DNA of 64,000 nt from Vibrio hibernica (GTDB lineage Bacteria > Pseudomonadota > Gammaproteobacteria > Enterobacterales > Vibrionaceae). Where the stretch lies: assembly GCF_015223435.1 (NCBI RefSeq), contig NZ_VHKO01000002.1, positions 1 through 64,000 on the forward strand. The letters run 5' to 3'. The notes beneath the pieces are model-generated. The model did no database searches. It was not told the DNA's origin and saw only the letters and a program-made list of their open reading frames with translations. Below are positions 34,392 through 45,700 of the stretch, in pieces. The position numbers and the translations under genes were made by a program. Position 1 is the stretch's first letter; each line of letters opens with the position of its first letter.

Positions 34392-36148
34392 TTAGAACAC
34401 CTTTTGGATAAACGTTCTTGTGACTTAAATAAACTTGAAGAAGATACGGTGGCATTCCGATAATGATTACGCCATTTATTCGCTGTAAACGCTAAAGTAA
34501 AAAATAAGAAGGGTAATATGGCTTGCCATAAAGCATATAGCGCCATGATCCGGCGATCATGTCCACTCGATAACGTGACCGCTTCTGTTGTGAGTGTCGT
34601 AATACGTCCCGCGCCTAGCATTTGGGTCGGTAAGTATTGAGCCAAGCTAACGCTAATTCCCACGGCCCACGCAAAAATAATCGCATTAAATAAAATGGGC
34701 ATCTTCACTTTAAACCACGCTTTTATAGGTGATAGTCCTAAGCTGTGCGCCGTTTGTGTCAGTTTCGTTGGAAAGCTTTTCCATGGACCATCTAATGCCA
34801 TATAAATATATGGGAAAACAAAGAAGCAATGTGCCCAGAGAACCCAAAGATAATAAGGTGAACGATCAAACCACAATGTCACTATTTGTATCCCAAAAAG
34901 TAAAGACAGTTGTGGGACTAACATTGGTAAGGCAATAATATACATGGGCAGAGATAAACGATATTTGTGACGATATTCATGAGCAATAATGGCTAAGACC
35001 AATGCACAGAAGCTACTGATTAAAGCAATATAAATACTGCTTAGTAAGGTTTGTTGTATATAAGGCCATTCACTGGTCCAAAAATGTAAACTCCAGTTTG
35101 AAGGCCATAAATCAGGAAATGACCAACGTTGAGCAAAAGTCCAAATAAGCAATACTGGAATCGTGGCGATACTTATAAAGCCAATGATGGAAAATAATAG
35201 CTTAGCTAAAGTTAGGTGAGGAATAAAACGCTTACTTGAATGTATTTTAGATAAATATGACGATGTACTTGAGGCTTTATGACCGCGGCCTCTAATAAGC
35301 CAGTTTCGTTGGTAGCTTAAAAAGTACTTTTCTAGCCCCCATAATAATGCGATTAGTAGGCTACATAGGATAAAGAGAATAAATGTACCCGCGGCGGCTC
35401 GAGGGAGTAAATTGAGATCGGGTTGATTAAACCATTGCCAAACCAGGACGGCAAAAGTCGGTGGGTTGGTTGGACCTATGATCCAACTAACATCGACGAC
35501 AGATGCTGAATAGGCGATCACGGCAAATAATGGAAAACGCATATGTTTCCACCATTGAGGAAAAATCAAACGTTGCCATGCTTGAGTCGTTGAATACTGT
35601 AAGCTGTGTGCAACATGCAATGTTTGCTGGATATTAAGATTCTTTAGAATTGGAATACTCATTAGCAATAAAAAGGGTGTTTCTTTAATCGCAAGTGCAA
35701 GTGATAAACCAAGTGCATATTCATCGGGAACGGATACCCAATGAAGATGGTATTGTTCTGGAATAATGGTAACAATGAGTCTTGTTAGCCAACCTGTATT
35801 TGAAAATAAAAATAAAAAACCGATGGCAAAGGCGACATGAGGTAGTGCTAATAATGGTGCGAGTAATTTTTCTATCCGCTTCCAAGATTTTGTTCCCCAA
35901 TAAGTGTGTAAAATGCTAAAGCAAACTATTAAGGCCAGTAAAGTACTCAATAAGGCACTCAATAATGACAAAGCTATTGATTGCCATACTCCAGGCCAGT
36001 TAAAAATCTGAAAAAAAGCATTAGTATTAAAACTATAGAGGTTTAATACTGGAATGTAGTTGAAAGCTGGCAACACCATACCAAGCATGCCTGGTAACAA
36101 TGGTAATATGGCAATGAGTAAAACCAATAAATAACCAATTCTCAGCAT
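34388..36148 (-). CDS. ynjC: YnjC-type ABC permease, fused double domain
   Basis: The 586-aa inner-membrane permease carries two binding-protein-dependent transport domains in one chain, each with an EAA-like loop: HSLQYSTTQAWQRLIFP in the first half and HSLGLSPIKAWFKVKMP in the second. A single gene therefore replaces a permease pair, as in ThiP and FbpB. I chose the ATG at 36148, preceded by AGGGG; an in-frame TTG at 36214 would overlap the binding-protein gene and add a basic leader. E. coli YnjC is shorter (about 511 aa). Confidence 0.87.
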   Translation of the reverse strand: MLRIGYLLVLLIAILPLLPGMLGMVLPAFNYIPVLNLYSFNTNAFFQIFNWPGVWQSIALSLLSALLSTLLALIVCFSILHTYWGTKSWKRIEKLLAPLLALPHVAFAIGFLFLFSNTGWLTRLIVTIIPEQYHLHWVSVPDEYALGLSLALAIKETPFLLLMSIPILKNLNIQQTLHVAHSLQYSTTQAWQRLIFPQWWKHMRFPLFAVIAYSASVVDVSWIIGPTNPPTFAVLVWQWFNQPDLNLLPRAAAGTFILFILCSLLIALLWGLEKYFLSYQRNWLIRGRGHKASSTSSYLSKIHSSKRFIPHLTLAKLLFSIIGFISIATIPVLLIWTFAQRWSFPDLWPSNWSLHFWTSEWPYIQQTLLSSIYIALISSFCALVLAIIAHEYRHKYRLSLPMYIIALPMLVPQLSLLFGIQIVTLWFDRSPYYLWVLWAHCFFVFPYIYMALDGPWKSFPTKLTQTAHSLGLSPIKAWFKVKMPILFNAIIFAWAVGISVSLAQYLPTQMLGAGRITTLTTEAVTLSSGHDRRIMALYALWQAILPFLFFTLAFTANKWRNHYRNATVSSSSLFKSQERLSKRCSK

Positions 36149-36189
36149 GCTGCCCCTACGCCTAATTTTTTTTAAAGTAGCCAATCTAG

Positions 36190-37347
36190 CTATTGACCAT
36201 ATCGAGTTAGCCAAGCTTGCTCTAACGCGCTTTGCCAGCTAGGGTGAGGTTCATCAATCGATGGAAATAATTGAGTTTTAGCTGCATTTCCGCTAAGTTT
36301 TTGTGGCAACAATACGGATGGATCACCCCATATATTGGGATCGCCTTTATGAGATTGAGCCTCAGGGCTAAGTAAAAAATTAATGACGACTAAAGCGCCT
36401 TCTTGGTGGGAAGCATTCCAAGGTATTGCTAAGAAATGGATATTAGATAAAGCGCCAGACTGCCATGCGTATGTCTTGGTTGTATTTGCTAATTTATCTG
36501 AGGCTTGAGCTGCGAAGACTTCATTTGGATTAAAAGTTATCGCTATATCAATTTGTCCATCATCGAGCATTTGAATAAGTTCCGGCTGGCTAAGAGGAAA
36601 CTGTTTGCCTTGTTTCCAGGCAACTTTGTGAAGTTGATCTAAATAGGCCCAAAGTGGCGCCGTTACAGTATCAAAATCAGCGTCATTAACGGGTTTGGTT
36701 AAGGTTTTCTTATCCTCTGTTAACTCGAAAAGTATCGCTTTTAAAAAACTCGTACCATGAAATTGAGGGGGCTTGGGATACGTAATCGTACCAGGATGAG
36801 CTTGAGCATAAGCTAATAAAGCTTTCGCGGAGATCGGTGGATTAACGAGTTTTTTCTTATCGTAAATGAAAACTAATTGACCTATACCCCATGGTGCTTC
36901 TAAGCCTAAAGTAGGCTCTGAAAAATCATTTTCGATAGGCAGATTTTTGTCTACAAATTTCCAGTTAGGCAAGTCATGTATAAAGGGGCCAAAAAGTAAT
37001 TGGTTTTGCTTCATTGACTTAAAATTTTCGCCATTTATCCAAACCATATCAACACTGCCAGATTGATTTTTACCAGCCGCTTTTTCGGCAATTAATCGAG
37101 ACGTAGTTTCGGCAATATCGGTCACTTTTACATGATGAAGGTTTATGTCGTATTTTTGTTTTACTTGGTCACTAACCCAGCGTAAATAATCATTAATTTC
37201 TTGGCTGCCGCCCCAAGCATTAAAGTAAACATCTTGTCCTTTGGCTTTTTGCGTTATCGTTTTCCAATTTGATGCATCGTTAGAGTGCGCCATTAATGAG
37301 AATATGGAGGAGAAAGCCAATAAGTATCCAAGTAAGAAATGTTTCAT
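36190..37347 (-). CDS. ynjB: YnjB-type substrate-binding protein
   Basis: The periplasmic binding protein of the Ynj importer, 385 aa (E. coli YnjB 388). A signal peptide MKHFLLGYLLAFSSIFSLMAHS precedes the mature part. QDVYFNAWGGSQEINDYLRW is the family-typical first strand, and VDMVWINGENF and PWGIGQLVFIYDKKK follow. The start at 37347 has AAGGAT upstream; the longer frame from 37407 disrupts the signal peptide. It is first of the four-gene operon ynjBCDF. The ynjA and ynjE genes of E. coli are not present here. The ligand is unknown. Confidence 0.88.
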   Translation of the reverse strand: MKHFLLGYLLAFSSIFSLMAHSNDASNWKTITQKAKGQDVYFNAWGGSQEINDYLRWVSDQVKQKYDINLHHVKVTDIAETTSRLIAEKAAGKNQSGSVDMVWINGENFKSMKQNQLLFGPFIHDLPNWKFVDKNLPIENDFSEPTLGLEAPWGIGQLVFIYDKKKLVNPPISAKALLAYAQAHPGTITYPKPPQFHGTSFLKAILFELTEDKKTLTKPVNDADFDTVTAPLWAYLDQLHKVAWKQGKQFPLSQPELIQMLDDGQIDIAITFNPNEVFAAQASDKLANTTKTYAWQSGALSNIHFLAIPWNASHQEGALVVINFLLSPEAQSHKGDPNIWGDPSVLLPQKLSGNAAKTQLFPSIDEPHPSWQSALEQAWLTRYGQ

Positions 37348-37442
37348 AACTATCCTTGTATTATTTGGGGTGTATAAGCAACAGACCTTTAAAAAGTAGA
37401 AAAACATTCAACCTTTATTATTAATATTACATCTAATCTAAG

Positions 37443-37471
37443 ATATAAAAAAACCAGCGCATGCGCTGGTT
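37443..37471 (-). terminator. Terminator downstream of purR
   Basis: A 20-base palindrome centred on GCGCATGCGC (37452-37471) is followed on the minus strand by seven T. It starts 17 nt after the purR stop and isolates purR from ynjB. Confidence 0.8.
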
Positions 37472-37487
37472 AAAAAAGGATAATCCT

Positions 37488-38492
37488 TTAATTGAGTTTT
37501 TTCACTGTAGAGCGTTCTACTAACTCTGGAAACATTTCAAAAACTTGCTTGGCATGGTCTTTATCTTTGATGCGCTCAAGTAATATTTCCACGGCAGTTT
37601 TGCCTACACGACGCTTAGGTTGGTGAATGGTTGTCAGTGGTGGTGAGAAGTAGGCAGATAAATCAATGTTGTCATAGCCAATGATTGAAATGTCTTCAGG
37701 TATTTTCATTCCCTTTTCTTGTAAACGACTCATTAGACCTAGTGCCATAATGTCATTGAAACAAAAAACAGCGCTTGGTTTTTTATCCATGGCTAAAATT
37801 TTATCGGCTGCGATCACAGCAGTATCACACTCAAAGTTCCCTTCAAGTAGCCAATCATCTGGCAGTGTTAAACCGGCTTCTGCTAGTGCACGTTTACAAC
37901 CTGCAATACGTTCTTTACAAGCCATTTTTTCAAAGTGTCCACTAAGGCAGGCAATATCGGTATGACCATTATTAATTAAATAACGGGTGGCTAGGTAACC
38001 ACCTTCTTCTGAGTTGTCGATAATTTTATCCGCTTTTGATGTTTCAGGGCCCCAGTCCATCACCACTTTCGGAATGTCTGGATGTCCATCTAGCATGATA
38101 CGAAGTTCATCATCTAAATCCGAACACATGACTAATAATCCATCGACACGCTTACCTGCAAGCATGCGAATATAATCACGTTGCTTTTCAACCAAGCCAC
38201 CTGTATTGCATAAAATCAGCGTATAGCCTTGGCGATAGCAATAGCTTTCCACACCTTCAACGACTTCGGCAAAAAATGGATTAGTGGATTGAGTCACAAG
38301 CATGCCGATGGTATTTGTCGTATTGCATTTTAAACTACGCGCAACCGCACTTGGCGCATAATTTAGCTCAGTGACCGCCGCCATTACACGTTCTTGAGTC
38401 GCTTCTGCAACAAAACGTGTTTTATTGATGACGTGTGAAACCGTGGTGGTGGACACTCCTGCGATACGTGCGACATCTTTAATGGTAGCCAT
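37488..38492 (-). CDS. purR: Purine-biosynthesis repressor PurR (LacI family)
   Basis: The 334-aa regulator uses hypoxanthine or guanine as corepressor to shut off purine genes. The N-terminal LacI helix-turn-helix [21 protein letters not shown] and hinge [13 protein letters not shown] match PurR very closely, and [26 protein letters not shown] is the family's core start. A PUR box about 270 nt upstream suggests autoregulation. The length is slightly below that of E. coli (341). Confidence 0.93.
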   Translation of the reverse strand: MATIKDVARIAGVSTTTVSHVINKTRFVAEATQERVMAAVTELNYAPSAVARSLKCNTTNTIGMLVTQSTNPFFAEVVEGVESYCYRQGYTLILCNTGGLVEKQRDYIRMLAGKRVDGLLVMCSDLDDELRIMLDGHPDIPKVVMDWGPETSKADKIIDNSEEGGYLATRYLINNGHTDIACLSGHFEKMACKERIAGCKRALAEAGLTLPDDWLLEGNFECDTAVIAADKILAMDKKPSAVFCFNDIMALGLMSRLQEKGMKIPEDISIIGYDNIDLSAYFSPPLTTIHQPKRRVGKTAVEILLERIKDKDHAKQVFEMFPELVERSTVKKLN

Positions 38493-38762
38493 AATGTTTT
38501 CCTTAGTGCCGACAGAAGTGGGCGAATCGATATTGAATGTAATAGGTGCCGATATATATTTTTGTAATATTTGGATTACAGGGTAAGTGAATATAGATCT
38601 GGCCGAATAATAAAAATGTAATTTCTTTAATAATCAAGTAATTAATAAATCGTTTCTATTTTTTGAAGCAGGGATTTTAGTCTTAATTTTTACAACTAAC
38701 AATCATCAATGTTCTTTTTCTTATTATAAATATGGCACAGTAAAATAACCGTTTTGATAAAT
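38493..38762. other. Non-coding region upstream of purR
   Basis: Together with the PUR box and the bases up to 38869 this is a 377-base gap between purR and the end of elyC, both minus strand. It should contain the purR promoter. It is AT-rich with no gene; apart from the PUR box I see no repeat or terminator of note. Confidence 0.5.
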
Positions 38763-38778
38763 ACGATATCGTTTGCGT
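38763..38778 (-). promoter_or_regulatory. PUR box (PurR operator) upstream of purR
   Basis: On the minus strand ACGCAAACGATATCGT fits the consensus ANGCAANCGNTTNCNT with one mismatch. It lies about 270 nt upstream of purR, downstream of the elyC stop, so purR itself is the only sensible target. PurR autoregulation through operators is established in E. coli; here it is inferred. Confidence 0.65.
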
Positions 38779-38869
38779 TAATAAGAATAAACAGGACTGA
38801 AATAATTATCATCAGGTTAAGGTTTTTATAGTCATAACTCGATGATAATTAACGATATGGTAAATAAAT

Positions 38870-39664
38870 TTATAAGCTTGTCGGTTCTGATGGAGTGGGC
38901 TTATCGGTTAAACTATTACGGATCACTTGCCACCAAAGGCCAAGTCGTTCATGCCAATAACGTTCGCTTTGCTCTAAGTATTTTGATTGTGGTGTGAAAC
39001 GTTCCCAAGCTTGATTGATATTATCTACGGCTAAATAATTAGTTGGTGCAGGGATGGGATCTAAATTAGCACTATGGAAGTCATTTAATGCACGTTGCAT
39101 GTGACTGGCTGATGTCACTAGTACTAAACGCTTTGTTCCGACAAAGCCCGCGGCTTGATGGGCCTCTTCCCATGTATCCTTAGCACTTTCTAATAAAATG
39201 ATATCAGGTTTTGCTATCCCCAAAGACACCGCGATGTTAGCCATTAATCTTGCATTACTGATAGAAGAGCCTGCAGAGTAACCAGATAGAATTAATTTAG
39301 CGCCAGGGTACATTCTTAAAATTCGGATACCTTCTACAAGTCGCATTAAGCCAGTACGTGACAACTCTGAAGTCAGTGGAATTTGATCATCCACCGAATG
39401 CCCACTGCCTAATACCATTACATAATCAATTGAGCCTTCAACGGCCAGAAATGCTTTATATTGCCGCTCAGTAGGTTTTAATAAGCTGGTGGAAATGGGT
39501 TGAAATGATAAAAGGAAAATTCCTAATAAAGAAATAAATGTGAATATGCAGCCCGTTCCACGTTTGGCAGTAAACATGATCAAAAAGAGACCTAAAAAAC
39601 CAATAATTAACAACGCAGGTAGCGGCATCATAAAAGATGACACTATTTTTTTTAACTCAAACAT
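38870..39664 (-). CDS. elyC: Envelope biogenesis factor ElyC (DUF218)
   Basis: The 264-aa inner-membrane protein (E. coli ElyC 259) has two N-terminal helices (LPALLIIGFLGLFLIMF and GCIFTFISLLGIFLLSF) and a periplasmic DUF218 domain: YVMVLGSG, AKLILSGYSAG, ESAKDTWEEA and VLVTSASHMQRAL. The family supports peptidoglycan and undecaprenyl-lipid metabolism. The start MFELKKIV at 39664 fits the family; the longer frame from 39751 adds a non-hydrophobic leader. It is divergent from cmoM with about 110 nt between, as in other vibrios and E. coli. Confidence 0.92.
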   Translation of the reverse strand: MFELKKIVSSFMMPLPALLIIGFLGLFLIMFTAKRGTGCIFTFISLLGIFLLSFQPISTSLLKPTERQYKAFLAVEGSIDYVMVLGSGHSVDDQIPLTSELSRTGLMRLVEGIRILRMYPGAKLILSGYSAGSSISNARLMANIAVSLGIAKPDIILLESAKDTWEEAHQAAGFVGTKRLVLVTSASHMQRALNDFHSANLDPIPAPTNYLAVDNINQAWERFTPQSKYLEQSERYWHERLGLWWQVIRNSLTDKPTPSEPTSL

Positions 39665-39777
39665 AATGGGATAGTCCGAAAAATAATCATTTGATAAATA
39701 AAAGTCAGTAATTCCTTTATTCCTGTATCTGCTATGACAGAATACACGCAAAGTTCCGTTATCTTAAATTAAAAACC

Positions 39778-40563
39778 ATGAATAAAGACCGAAATTTCGA
39801 TGATATTGCGCGTAAATTCGCCAAAAATATATATGGTTCAGCGAAAGGTGAAATTCGCCAGACCATTATTTGGCAAGATATGGAACAAATTTTAAATAAA
39901 TTAGATGCATCCTCAAAAAAACTAACCCTTTTAGATGCCGGTGGCGGGTTGGCTCAAGTATCACAAAGAGTCGCACAGCGTGGTCATCAAGTCGTCTTAT
40001 GCGATATTTCAAGCGAGATGTTAGAACTGGCAAAAGAAGACATCAAAGCAAATAAAATCGATCAGCAATTTACCTTTATTCATTCGCCATTACAAAACTT
40101 AACTGCTCATTATGATAATCCTGTTGATTTAGTTTTATTCCATGCAGTCATGGAATGGTTAGAAAACCCGAAAGATGTTTTGCAAGCCGTTCTCGAGAAA
40201 GTAAAGCCTGGTGGAATGGCCTCAGTGATGTTTTATAATCATCATGGGTTAGTTTTGAAAAATGTAACTTGTGGTAATATTCCCCACATTTTGCAAGGTA
40301 TGCCACATCGTAAACGATTTAAATTACAGCCGCCAAAAGGACTTTATCCGCATGATGTATACCAGTGGATAGAAAGTGCAGGCTTTAAGATTGAAGGAAA
40401 ATCAGGTATCCGTTGTTTTTCTGATTACATTGGTGATCAGCAATATATCGGCGATTATCAATTTGAAGATATCGTGGCATTAGAACAACAATTATGTCGA
40501 ACAGAACCTTACCTTTCATTAGGGCGTTATATTCATGTGTGGGCTCAAAAACCGTTAGCATAA
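39778..40563 (+). CDS. cmoM: tRNA uridine 5-oxyacetic acid(34) methyltransferase CmoM
   Basis: A SAM-dependent methyltransferase (formerly SmtA) that makes mcmo5U at tRNA position 34. The 261 aa equal E. coli CmoM. Motif I is LLDAGGGLAQVSQ, the acidic SAM ligand is in VVLCDISSEML, and VLFHAVMEWLENP is motif IV. It directly precedes mukFEB, the conserved neighbourhood after which the enteric cluster was once called smtA-mukFEB. Confidence 0.95.
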   Translation: MNKDRNFDDIARKFAKNIYGSAKGEIRQTIIWQDMEQILNKLDASSKKLTLLDAGGGLAQVSQRVAQRGHQVVLCDISSEMLELAKEDIKANKIDQQFTFIHSPLQNLTAHYDNPVDLVLFHAVMEWLENPKDVLQAVLEKVKPGGMASVMFYNHHGLVLKNVTCGNIPHILQGMPHRKRFKLQPPKGLYPHDVYQWIESAGFKIEGKSGIRCFSDYIGDQQYIGDYQFEDIVALEQQLCRTEPYLSLGRYIHVWAQKPLA

Positions 40564-40646
40564 GTATCTCTGCAGATGAGTACTAAGGCGGAGTCAATTA
40601 TTTACCTTCTAATGATTATTAAGAAATTGCATAAACAGGGACAAGA

Positions 40647-41999
40647 ATGAGTGAAATAACTCAAGATGCTGTGAGCTTAAATGTTAGCCAACAGCCATTA
40701 GATGAATTAGTCAGTTGGGTTAAACAACATGATTTTTCTTTGGATCTCACCACAGAACGATTGGCATTTTTAATTTCGATTGCTGTGTTAAGTCATGAAA
40801 AATTAGATGAAGAACTTGGTGAAGGTGAATTACACGATTCATTTAAAATCGTTACCCGCTTGTTTGAAGAGACTGGAGAAGCGTCCGCTTTTCGTGCCAA
40901 TAACGCGATTAATGAGTTAGTTTCTCAACGACTGATCAGCCGCTTTGTCAGCGAAATGACCGATGGCGCTAGTATTTATCGTTTATCGCCACTTGGTATG
41001 GCAATTACCGATTATTATATTCGTCATCGTGAATTCTCAAAACTCAAACTGTCGATCCAGCTATCGCTAGTGTCGGATGAAATGTCAAAGGCAGTAGAGT
41101 CCGCCCAAGAAGCAACCACGACTGCTCAATGGCAGAAGAATGTATACGGTGTATTAAAATATTCAGTCAGCGAGATTTTTGATCGCATCGATTTAAATCA
41201 GCGTGCGATGGACGATCAACAGATCGAAATCAAACAACAAATTGCAGAGTTATTAAATCAAGATTGGCGTGAAGCCATCAGCAGTTGTGAAAGTCTGTTA
41301 TCTGAAACCTCAAGCACGTTAAATGAACTACAAGATACGTTGCAAGCCGCCGGTGATGAACTTCAGACCCAATTGCTTGATATTCAACAATTGATTTATG
41401 GGCAAGAAGGCTTAGATCTTATTGATGCGATCTTATTCTCGCTACAAACGAAACTCGACCGCATCATTAGCTGGGGTCAGCAAGCAATTGATTTATGGAT
41501 TGGTTACGATCGCCATGTGCATAAATTTATTCGAACTGCGATTGATATGGACCAAAACCGCGCCTTTAGTCAGCGGTTACGTCAGTCTGTCACTGATTAT
41601 TTTGATGCGCCTTGGTACATGGTGTACTCCGATGCAGAACGCCTGCGTGATATGCGCGATGAAGCGATGCTATTGCGTGACGATGAAGTGACCGGTTTTG
41701 TTCCCGATGAAGTGGAATATGAAGAATTAAGCGTGGTTGATGATGAACTCAGCCTGCGCGTAGAAGCGATGTTAAAAGTCCATCAAGAAACAGGGCAAGC
41801 CATCGATCTCGGTTTGGTGTTGCGTGATTATTTATCTCAGCATCCTACCACTCAACATTTTGATTTAGCCAGAATGGTGGTCGATCAAGCGGTAAGAATG
41901 GGGTATTCCGAATCGGATTACCAAGCGATTCAACCGGATTGGCAATCAATTAATAATTTTGGCGCAAAGGTACAAGCAAATGTCATCGATAAATACTGA
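40647..41999 (+). CDS. mukF: Chromosome partition protein MukF (kleisin)
   Basis: The 450-aa kleisin of the MukBEF condensin (E. coli 440) bridges MukB heads and binds MukE. An N-terminal winged-helix region (about 20-120) is followed by a long helical middle ([20 protein letters not shown]) and a C-terminal winged-helix part ([19 protein letters not shown] onward). Its 3' end overlaps mukE by 20 nt. AGGGA lies before the ATG. MukBEF occurs in Enterobacterales, Vibrionaceae and relatives, which helps place the organism. Confidence 0.96.
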   Translation: MSEITQDAVSLNVSQQPLDELVSWVKQHDFSLDLTTERLAFLISIAVLSHEKLDEELGEGELHDSFKIVTRLFEETGEASAFRANNAINELVSQRLISRFVSEMTDGASIYRLSPLGMAITDYYIRHREFSKLKLSIQLSLVSDEMSKAVESAQEATTTAQWQKNVYGVLKYSVSEIFDRIDLNQRAMDDQQIEIKQQIAELLNQDWREAISSCESLLSETSSTLNELQDTLQAAGDELQTQLLDIQQLIYGQEGLDLIDAILFSLQTKLDRIISWGQQAIDLWIGYDRHVHKFIRTAIDMDQNRAFSQRLRQSVTDYFDAPWYMVYSDAERLRDMRDEAMLLRDDEVTGFVPDEVEYEELSVVDDELSLRVEAMLKVHQETGQAIDLGLVLRDYLSQHPTTQHFDLARMVVDQAVRMGYSESDYQAIQPDWQSINNFGAKVQANVIDKY

Positions 42000-42774
42000 T
42001 TATATGGCGCCAGAAAGCGCAGACTCCTCTTTTATTAAAGGGCATGAGAAAGATGTTTACATGCCTGAACAATTAATAAAAGCACTCTCGAATCCATTAT
42101 TCCCAGCACTTGATAGCATGTTGCGTGCGGGTCGTCATATCTCAAGCGATGATATGGATAATCATGCATTCTTGATGGATTTTGATATTGAATTGGCGAC
42201 ATTTTATCAACGCTATAATGCTGAACTTGTACGCGCTCCAGAAGGTTTTTTCTATTTGCGCCCACGTTCTACCTCATTAATTGGGCGTAGCGTTTTATCT
42301 GAACTTGATATGCTGGTGGGTAAAATTTTATGTTTCTTATACTTAAGCCCAGAGCGCTTGGCGCATGAAGGTATTTTTACCAACCAAGAATTGTATGAAG
42401 AATTAATTAGCTTGGCGGATGAGAAAAAACTGATGCGTTTAGTGACAAATCGTGCCGCTGGCTCCGATCTGGATAAAGAAAAGTTATTCGAAAAAGTGCG
42501 CACCTCGCTGCGTCGTTTGCGTCGCATTGGCATGGTGTTGCCTGTCGGTGATGATAATAAATTTCGTATTAGTGAAGCCGTATTTCGTTTCGGCGCTGAT
42601 GTGCGTATTGGCGATGATGCTCGTGATGCACAGCTTCGTTTGATCCGTGATGGTGAAGCAGTGACAGATTTAAGCAAGGTGAACTCTGAACAAGATAGAC
42701 AAGATACTGAATCAGAAGAAACGTCAGCTTTAGCGTTAGATACAGACGAGCAACAACAAGTAGGTGACTTATGA
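41980..42774 (+). CDS. mukE: Chromosome partition protein MukE
   Basis: The winged-helix (kite) subunit that binds MukF. The core from [26 protein letters not shown] through [14 protein letters not shown] matches E. coli MukE; the 264-aa reading is longer than 234 because of an N-terminal extension of about 30 residues and an acidic C-terminal tail. The start at 41980 has AAAGG 9 nt upstream and overlaps mukF; 42004 is an alternative. The stop overlaps mukB by four bases (ATGA), coupling the three genes. Confidence 0.95.
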   Translation: MSSINTDYMAPESADSSFIKGHEKDVYMPEQLIKALSNPLFPALDSMLRAGRHISSDDMDNHAFLMDFDIELATFYQRYNAELVRAPEGFFYLRPRSTSLIGRSVLSELDMLVGKILCFLYLSPERLAHEGIFTNQELYEELISLADEKKLMRLVTNRAAGSDLDKEKLFEKVRTSLRRLRRIGMVLPVGDDNKFRISEAVFRFGADVRIGDDARDAQLRLIRDGEAVTDLSKVNSEQDRQDTESEETSALALDTDEQQQVGDL

Positions 42775-45700
42775 TCGCACGAGGTAAATATCAATCACTC
42801 ACGATGATCAACTGGAACGGTTTTTTTGCCCGTACTTTTGATATCGATGGTTTAGTGACGACACTTTCTGGCGGTAACGGCGCAGGTAAATCCACCACGA
42901 TGGCGGCCTTTATTACCACGCTTATTCCCGATCAAAGTCTGCTGCATTTTAGAAACACTACCGAAGCAGGCAGTTCACAAGCCTCACGCGACAAAGGTCT
43001 ATTTGGTAAGTTGCAACCAGGCAGCTGTTACGCTGCTTTAGATGTAGTGAACTCTCGTAATCAACGTTTATTATTTGCAGTACGCTTGCAGCAAGTGGCA
43101 GGGCGAGATAAGAAAGTTGATATCAAACCTTTCTTGATTCAAGGCTTGCCGAGCAACGTTAAGCCGACCGATGTATTGATTGAAAACTTAGCCAATGGTC
43201 AGGCTCGCGTGCGTGGATTCAATGAATTGAAGGATGTGGTGGCAAAATATGAAGGCGTAATCCTAAAAGCCTTCACATCGGTGTCGGATTATCACGGCGT
43301 CATGTTTGAAATGGGCGTATTACCGAAGAAACTGCGTAATACCAGCGATCGTTCTAAATTTTACCGTTTAATTGAAGCGTCACTTTATGGTGGTATTTCC
43401 AGTGCGATCACTCGTTCATTACGAGACTATTTATTACCGCAAAATGGTGGTGTAAAAAAAGCATTCCAAGATATGGAATCGGCGCTGCGTGAAAACCGTA
43501 TGACATTAGAAGCGATTAAAACCACGCAAACTGATCGTGATCTATTCAAACACTTGATCACAGAATCAACCAATTATGTCGCGGCCGATTACATGCGGCA
43601 TACTAATGATCGTCGCTCTAAACTGGATCAAGCGTTGGTACTGCGCAGTGAATTAAATCAATCGAGCACGACATTACGCTCTCAAGCGCATTTGTTAACG
43701 CAAGTTCAAGCTGAACTCGAACAATTGGTGGAGCAAGAATCTGGTCTTGAGCAAGATCATCAAGCGGCCTCTGATCATTTGCAATTGGTACAAACTGCGT
43801 TGCGTCAGCAAGAAAAAATAGAACGTTATCAAGAAGACTTAGAAGAGTTAAATGAGCGTTTAGAAGAACAAATGATGGTGGTGGAAGAAGCCGCTGAACA
43901 GGTCGCCATCGCAGAAGAACAAGCTGATATTTCAGAACACGAAGTGGATAGCTTAAAATCGCAACTGGCCGATTATCAGCAAGCGTTGGATGTGCAACAA
44001 ACGCGTGCGTTACAATATCAACAAGCGGTGCAAGCACTAGAAAAAGCGCAGACATTGACTGATAACACACAGTTAAGTGCAGATATCGCTCAAGCTGAGT
44101 TATCCAGTTTAAAGCAACAAGAGAGTGAACAAACGTCAACCTTGCTTTCACTTAAGCATAAATTGGATATGTCATCCGCCGCTACCGAGCAATTTGAGCA
44201 AGCATTAGCTCTAGTGGAAAGTGTGGTTGGAAAGGTGGCACGTACCGAAGCGCTGCCTCAAGCTAAACAAGCGATCCAAAAAGCGCAGCAAGCCGAGCAA
44301 TGGTTGCAAAATGAATCTCAATGGCGCGCGCAACATCGCGATCTTGAACGCAGCTTAAACGAACAAGCACAAGCCGCCAATTTGGTGGAGGTTTACCAAA
44401 AGCAACATCAAGTTCGTCTTGATGATGAAATGGTATTAGAGCAAGAGCGTGAACGTCACTTAGATGTGATTGAAAGCGTAGAAATGGCGCAAGAAGATCT
44501 GCGCGATGTGCGGGGTGATTATCGTCGTAAACAACAAGATGCTGAACAGGATATTCAAACCTTACAAAAACAAGCGCCGGCTTGGATTGCGGCCAATGAA
44601 GCATTAGAAAAGATTCAGCAGCAAACAGAGGCACCATTAACCGATAGTCATGCGGTGATGACGCAAATGCAACAAGTGCTGGAGCAAGAAAAGCAACAAT
44701 CATTAGCGAAAGAACGTTTAGCGGTTCGTCGTGATGAGCTTGAGAAAAATATTGAGCATTTGTCGTCGCCATCTGGTTCGAACGATCCTCGCTTGAAAGG
44801 TCTGGCGGATACGTTAGGTGGCGTTTTATTGTCTGAAATTTATGATGATATTGCGATTGAAGATGCGCCTTATTTCAGTGCGATGTACGGCCCATCTCGT
44901 CATGCGATAGTGGTGTCTCATTTAGATGGCATTAAAGACAAACTGCTGGAATTGGATGATTGTCCAGATGATTTATACATTATCGAAGGCGATGTTGATG
45001 CGTTTGATGATGGTGACTTTAACGCCGATGAACTTGATGGCGCGGTGTGCGTTCAGTTAAATGACCGTCAGCTACGTTACTCTCGTCTGCCTGAAACGCC
45101 ATTGTTTGGTCGTGCGGCTCGTGAACAACGTCTAGAGCTTCTACGCGCAGAGCGTGATGAAGTAGCAGAAGAATATGCAAAGGCCGCCTTTGACTCACAA
45201 AAGCTACAACGTTTATACAGCAGTTATAACGAATTTGTGTCCAAGCATATTCATGTCGCTTTTAATGCCGATCCTGAACAACAACTGACGGATGTTCGTG
45301 ATGGATTGAATCAAGTCCTTCGTCAACTGGCTGATTTGGAAAATAAAGAGCAACAACAGCGTAGCCAACTGCAAACCAGCAAACAAGCAATCACGAGCCT
45401 GAATAAATTAGCGAGTGCGATGCATGTTATTGCTGACGACACTTTAAATGATCGCTTTGATGAGTTAGAAGAGAAGCTTGAACATTTAAGTGAATATAAG
45501 CGTTTCATACAGCAACACGGCAAAGCAGTTGAGCAACTGGCTCAGATTGTCTCGGCATTAGAAATCGATCCAGAACAATTTGATGCACTTAAAGCGAACT
45601 ACGAGCAAGCAGATGAGCAATTGCAAACGCTAAAAACTCAGATATTTGCCGTGGCGGATTTACATGAACGTCGTCATTATTTTGCTTATTCTGATTCGGT

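Noticed and set aside
42252..42794. Minus-strand 180-codon frame opposite mukE
   Set aside because: Ser/Lys/Arg-rich composition typical of an antisense shadow; mukE is strongly supported on the plus strand.
43618..44772. Long open frames on the minus strand within mukB (for example 43618-44151 and 44263-44772)
   Set aside because: They lie opposite the coiled-coil codons of mukB, have low-complexity composition and no ribosome site; shadows of the real gene.
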